A stretch of DNA of 64,000 nt from Paenibacillus silagei. GTDB lineage: Bacteria > Bacillota > Bacilli > Paenibacillales > Paenibacillaceae. Below are positions 60,750 through 64,000 of this stretch, piece by piece (the stretch's first letter is position 1; the number at the start of each line of letters is the position of its first letter). The notes below the pieces were generated by a model. It saw nothing but the letters and a program-made list of their open reading frames with translations. It made no database searches and was not told where the DNA came from. The stretch is taken from assembly GCF_017874735.1 (NCBI RefSeq), contig NZ_JAGGLV010000003.1, forward strand, positions 310,001-374,000. The letters run 5' to 3'. The position numbers were made by a program, and so were the translations under genes.

Positions 60750-62600
60750 ATGAAGCGGTTCATGCCATATCCATCCCTCTCGAAGAGGTTAAGGGCGTAT
60801 ATGCCCTTTCTATTCAGCGGAAGTATGCCGCTGCGGCGGAAGATTCTGCTAAGCAACCTCCTGATTGTCCTGCTGGCACTGGTGATTTTCATGGTCAGCA
60901 TTCAGCGGATTGTCTTCAATCAGACCCTGGAGAGAACCACGGCAAGCTCACAGCAGGAAGTGAAGCTGGTCAAGCAGTCGATGGAGACGGTGTTCCAGTC
61001 GGTCCAGAATTTCACCAAGTTCGTGCTGATCAATCAGGACACCCAGAAGCTGCTCAGCAGCGATACCGGTACCGGCAATGATGTTGCTGCACTGAAGTCG
61101 ATCTACAATACACTTGCAGCGATGCTAGTAACCGAGCCGAATATCGATTCCGTAATTATAGAATCCTTGAGCGGCAATCTCTATTACACCTCCAATCTGA
61201 CCGGCGTGACCCGGGAGAGTCTGGGAATCTATCCCAAAGCGGAGATTGATGCAGCCAGAGGCGGGGCGGTCTGGGCGGATTCGCTTACGCCTGCTTTTCT
61301 GTCCGGGATGAAGCATAAGAATATGATCAGTGTGGGCAGGGTCATTAAGAGCATGGAGAAGGGGACCCCGCTTGGCTATATCTATGTCAACATTGACGAG
61401 CGGACGCTTGCCCGCCTCTATCATAATGAACAGAACCCGGAGAGCGCTACGCTGGTCATTAACCGGTATGGAAGAATCGTCTCTGCGAATGAAGCCACAA
61501 GGGTGAACCAGCCGGTTCCGGAGGAATCCCTCACGAATTGGGTCAAGTCAGTCTCTCAAGGGACCCGGACCCAGGAGGTCGACGGAGACCGTTATTTAGT
61601 ATCCATGCAGAGTCTTGCTCCCTATGACTGGAAGGTAGTCCAGCTGGTGACGATATCAGAGCTAACCTACGGGTACTGGAAAATCGCTCTGCTGCTGGCC
61701 GGGTTTGGCCTGATCAGCATCCTGTCGGCCGTGCTTCTGTCTATTCTGTTCGCCCGCCGGCTGACCCGGCCGCTCAGCCAGCTTAGTGAGGTGATTGTCG
61801 AAGTGGGCAGCGGGAATCTGGAACGGCGCGCCGCCGCCGATTCTGAGGACGAGGTCGGGCGGCTCGGAGCTACCTTCAATGAAATGGTGGAGCGCATCCA
61901 GGGCTTGATGGTCCAGGTGGAGACGGAAGAGAGGACCAAACGGATGCTGGAGCTGCGGTTGCTCTATTCGCAGATCAAGCCGCATTTCCTGTACAATACA
62001 CTGGATACCATTCGTGCGATGGCTGTGATGTCCGGGGCGAAGGACATTAGCAAGATGCTGAAGGCACTGGGTGAGTTCTACCGGATCTCGCTTAGCAACG
62101 GACAGGAGCTGATTACGGTGGCCCAGGAGCAGAAGCATCTGGAGAGCTACCTGTATATTCAGCAGATCCGTTTCCCTAAGCTGAACTACCGGATATGGAT
62201 CGAGCCGGGGCTGGAGTCCTGCCTGGTGCCGACCATGCTGCTTCAGCCGCTGGTCGAGAATGCGATCCACCATGGCATTAGAGGGATGGCGGACGGAGGC
62301 TGGTGTGAAATTACCTGCGAAGCGGAGACCACGAATGGACAGAGGCGGCTCTGCTTCACTGTCTGCGACAACGGCAAAGGCATGAGCGAAGAGCAGCAGC
62401 AGATGATCTGGTCGGGGCATGACAGTGCGGAGAGGTACAGCTTCGGACTCCGAAACATTCAGGACCGCATCCGCCTGCGGTTCGGCGGGGCCTATGGAAT
62501 CTCTCTGACCTCTGAGCCAGGCCAAGGCGTAGAAGTGAAGCTGCGCTTGCCGCTGCTTCTGCAGACGAACGAACAGGAAGAGGGGACAGTCAGACTATGA
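60750..62600 (+). CDS. Sensor histidine kinase (YesM-type)
   Basis: The 616-aa kinase has a first helix (ILLSNLLIVLLALVIFMVS), an extracellular dCache-like sensing domain to ~300, a second helix, HAMP, a His_kinase domain (phospho-His in QIKPHFLYNTLDTI) and an HATPase domain (GLRNIQDRIRLRFG). ATG 60750 follows GGAGGG; the upstream frame from 60708 covers the promoter and is not used. It overlaps the response regulator gene by 4 nt. It probably senses sugar for the importer that begins at 63698. Confidence 0.9.
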   Translation: MKRFMPYPSLSKRLRAYMPFLFSGSMPLRRKILLSNLLIVLLALVIFMVSIQRIVFNQTLERTTASSQQEVKLVKQSMETVFQSVQNFTKFVLINQDTQKLLSSDTGTGNDVAALKSIYNTLAAMLVTEPNIDSVIIESLSGNLYYTSNLTGVTRESLGIYPKAEIDAARGGAVWADSLTPAFLSGMKHKNMISVGRVIKSMEKGTPLGYIYVNIDERTLARLYHNEQNPESATLVINRYGRIVSANEATRVNQPVPEESLTNWVKSVSQGTRTQEVDGDRYLVSMQSLAPYDWKVVQLVTISELTYGYWKIALLLAGFGLISILSAVLLSILFARRLTRPLSQLSEVIVEVGSGNLERRAAADSEDEVGRLGATFNEMVERIQGLMVQVETEERTKRMLELRLLYSQIKPHFLYNTLDTIRAMAVMSGAKDISKMLKALGEFYRISLSNGQELITVAQEQKHLESYLYIQQIRFPKLNYRIWIEPGLESCLVPTMLLQPLVENAIHHGIRGMADGGWCEITCEAETTNGQRRLCFTVCDNGKGMSEEQQQMIWSGHDSAERYSFGLRNIQDRIRLRFGGAYGISLTSEPGQGVEVKLRLPLLLQTNEQEEGTVRL

Positions 62601-63442
62601 GTACAGCACCGGTAGCCCGCGTCCTGATTGTGGATGACGAATATTATTTCAGGCAACTCCTGATCCGTCTGGTGGACTGGGAGGCCGCCGGGTTCGAGGT
62701 CGCCGCAGAAGCGGATGACGGCACGACCGCATTGCAGATCATCGGGGAGCAGCCAATCGATCTCATCATTACGGATATTGAGATGCCGAATATGAACGGG
62801 CTTGAATTCATTGGAGAAGTCCGTAAGCTGAATTCGGCGGCCAAACTGATTTTTATCACCAGCTACGATAATTTCTCTTATGCCCAGCAGGCCATTTCGC
62901 TTGGAGCGGACCATTATCTGCTGAAGCCCGTCGATGAGGATGCTGTCGAACAGGCCCTCCGCACGATCCGGACGCAGCTGACGGAGAAGTGGGAGGCAGA
63001 GCGCTACATCAACCGGCTCAGAATCAAAGCCGGGGATGTGCAGGAGCCGCAGGCAGGCGATGCCCGTGCGCAGAAGCGTCAGAGCAGCGGCACGGCCTTA
63101 ATCAGCAAGACCATCGCCTATGTGACGGCACATTACGCTGAGGATACATTGTCACTCCAGAGTACGGCCAGCGCCCTGTTTGTGAACCCGAGCTATTTAA
63201 GCCATGCGTTCAAGAAGGAGACCGGCGAGTCTTTTGTGGAATATGTAACGAACGTCCGTCTTGGGGAGGCTATGAAACTGCTCAGCCAGGGGGCCACCGG
63301 GGAGGAAGCCCCGGCACCCAAGATTGCGACGATTGCCCGGCAGGTGGGCTATAAAGACCCGTTCTATTTCAGCAAATGCTTCAAGAAACGTTACGGAATG
63401 ACCCCGAATACCGTATACAGCGGTTCCTATTCGGATACATAA
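62597..63442 (+). CDS. Response regulator, receiver plus AraC-type DNA-binding domain
   Basis: The 281-aa regulator has a receiver domain (phospho-acceptor Asp60 in IITDIEMPN, Lys110 in YLLKPVD), a short linker and an AraC double HTH (~170-275, FVNPSYLSHAFKKETGESF, CFKKRYGMTPNTVY). It lacks the long central region of its counterpart at 17340. It is coupled to the kinase gene and followed by a terminator, then by the sugar-binding protein gene that is its likely target. Confidence 0.9.
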   Translation: MSTAPVARVLIVDDEYYFRQLLIRLVDWEAAGFEVAAEADDGTTALQIIGEQPIDLIITDIEMPNMNGLEFIGEVRKLNSAAKLIFITSYDNFSYAQQAISLGADHYLLKPVDEDAVEQALRTIRTQLTEKWEAERYINRLRIKAGDVQEPQAGDARAQKRQSSGTALISKTIAYVTAHYAEDTLSLQSTASALFVNPSYLSHAFKKETGESFVEYVTNVRLGEAMKLLSQGATGEEAPAPKIATIARQVGYKDPFYFSKCFKKRYGMTPNTVYSGSYSDT

Positions 63443-63458
63443 AGAGCAGCTATACTCA

Positions 63459-63487
63459 GAGTCCGGTGTTTTGCAGCCGGGCTTTTT
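63459..63487 (+). terminator. Intrinsic terminator of the second two-component operon
   Basis: AGTCCGG (63460-63466) pairs with CCGGGCT (63477-63483) with one G-U pair, followed by TTTT. Confidence 0.65.
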
Positions 63488-63492
63488 CATTT

Positions 63493-63504
63493 GATTACAT
63501 TTTC
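63493..63504 (+). promoter_or_regulatory. GATTACATTTTC element before a sugar-binding protein gene
   Basis: This 12-mer is identical to 13589-13600, which lies 17 nt before a TATAAT upstream of the other importer. It may be part of a promoter read by AraC-type response regulators. No TATAAT lies at the matching distance here, so the evidence is weaker. Confidence 0.3.
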
Positions 63505-63697
63505 GCTGATTAAAGTTAACCCTGTGTAAAGCTGCCGTTAAGATGGGAACGCCCCGTAAATTAAGTGTAAAGTAAGCTGACATACCTAAAAATTTTACTG
63601 TTAGAACCAATATATCTCCATTCGTGCACGGCGGTTCACTTGTTAAGATGATACCTGTAAGTCAAATCCCGAAATATTGAAAGGTGGTCCAACACAA

Positions 63698-64000
63698 ATG
63701 TTCGGAAAAAAGCTTGGGGTAGTTGCAGCATCCATCGCGCTCAGCAGTGTAGTGCTTAGTGCTTGCGGAGGAGCCAATGGTAACGAAGGGGCAACTCAGA
63801 ATCAGGATGCGAAACCGGCGGAAGGCAAGGAATCTGTCTCCTTATGGATGTTCGATGCAGATCCGATGTATCAGGCTGCTGCCGAGGCTACCGCAGCGGA
63901 AGTCGGCGTGGATTTGAACTATGAGTACATACAAGACGAGACCTACAAGACCAAAATCAGTGTTGCACTGGCTGCCAATGAGCTGCCGGATGTCTTCCAG
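63698..64000 (+). CDS. Sugar-binding lipoprotein, N-terminal part (3' end outside window)
   Basis: The first 101 codons of a solute-binding protein are present. There is a signal peptide with the lipobox VLSAC (Cys23), a polar tether, then VSLWMFDADPMYQAA and LAANELPDVFQ, typical of sugar-binding proteins of the LplA/UgpB type. AAAGGTGG precedes ATG 63698. It follows a two-component operon, repeating the pairing seen at 13668-20629. Permeases are expected beyond the window. Confidence 0.85.
   Translation, partial: MFGKKLGVVAASIALSSVVLSACGGANGNEGATQNQDAKPAEGKESVSLWMFDADPMYQAAAEATAAEVGVDLNYEYIQDETYKTKISVALAANELPDVFQ

Noticed and set aside
1..64000. Insertion sequences, integrases, prophage or tRNA-linked islands
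   Set aside because: I looked for transposase or integrase-like proteins, terminal inverted repeats and tRNA genes and saw none. The phage-like peptidase G2 domain occurs without other phage genes.

Overview
The window looks like chromosomal DNA of a spore-forming, low-to-moderate GC Bacillota, most probably a Paenibacillus. Pointers are a GerA/GerB/GerC spore germinant-receptor operon, LplB/YtcP-type sugar ABC importers without their own ATPase, AraC-type response regulators translationally coupled to HAMP/His_kinase sensors, many secreted or cytoplasmic glycosidases with Big-type Ig domains, copper-amine-oxidase-N domains, and typical short intergenic repeat families. I see no tRNA or rRNA gene, no insertion sequence, no integrase and no CRISPR array. 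The genus is an inference from gene content, not from a marker gene.

Layout. 1-5886: tail of an unknown gene, a YlmA-like ABC ATPase, two tandem SHAEG-repeat/peptidase G2 fibre proteins (the first with an ATT start codon) and a reverse-strand GH4 alpha-galactosidase. 6068-9430: divergent AraC regulator, a PurM-fold (CblS-like) protein, a repeat-rich gap and a thioredoxin-reductase-like flavoprotein. 9505-13530: spore germinant receptor A-B-C plus a small two-helix protein that may be the D subunit. 13668-25915: sugar ABC importer, two-component system, then a GH43 arabinanase interrupted by an in-frame TAG and a GH127-type enzyme broken by a frameshift. 26099-29025 (reverse): hydrolase with a TetR regulator, then BirA. 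29252-33720: BirA-box-controlled bioY, acyl-CoA ligase and a complete ECF module (A, A, T). 33732-37079: a TIM-barrel/AraC fusion regulator followed by a Tm-1-like (UPF0261) protein and a TIM-barrel enzyme. 37476-43038: DKNYY-repeat protein, then nosD-nosL-nosY-nosF-like genes and a TlpA-like thioredoxin, with no nosZ in view. 43278-54427: an amino-sugar locus (ABC importer, GH84, DUF4127, NanE, RpiR, ROK kinase, FAD oxidoreductase). 54850-60635: LRR protein, PAS-PAS soluble chemoreceptor, DinB protein, and a PksB/PksD-like hydrolase-acyltransferase pair. 60750-64000: histidine kinase, response regulator and the start of another sugar-binding lipoprotein.

How the genes work together. Three sugar importers (two complete apart from the ATPase, one cut by the window end) presumably share an MsmX-type ATPase encoded elsewhere. 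The first serves an arabinan-type polymer locus whose two glycosidases both carry lesions. The second feeds an amino-sugar route in which GH84 releases HexNAc, the ROK kinase phosphorylates it and NanE epimerises it under RpiR control. Biotin supply is organised as a single regulon around the divergently transcribed birA.

The least described parts are the Tm-1-like operon, whose regulator carries a copy of the enzyme's own fold as its likely sensor, the DUF4127/FAD-oxidoreductase amino-sugar locus, and several families of intergenic repeats, including an exact 51-bp-period array of palindromes at 51501-51726 and a ~190-bp element present three times in the window.
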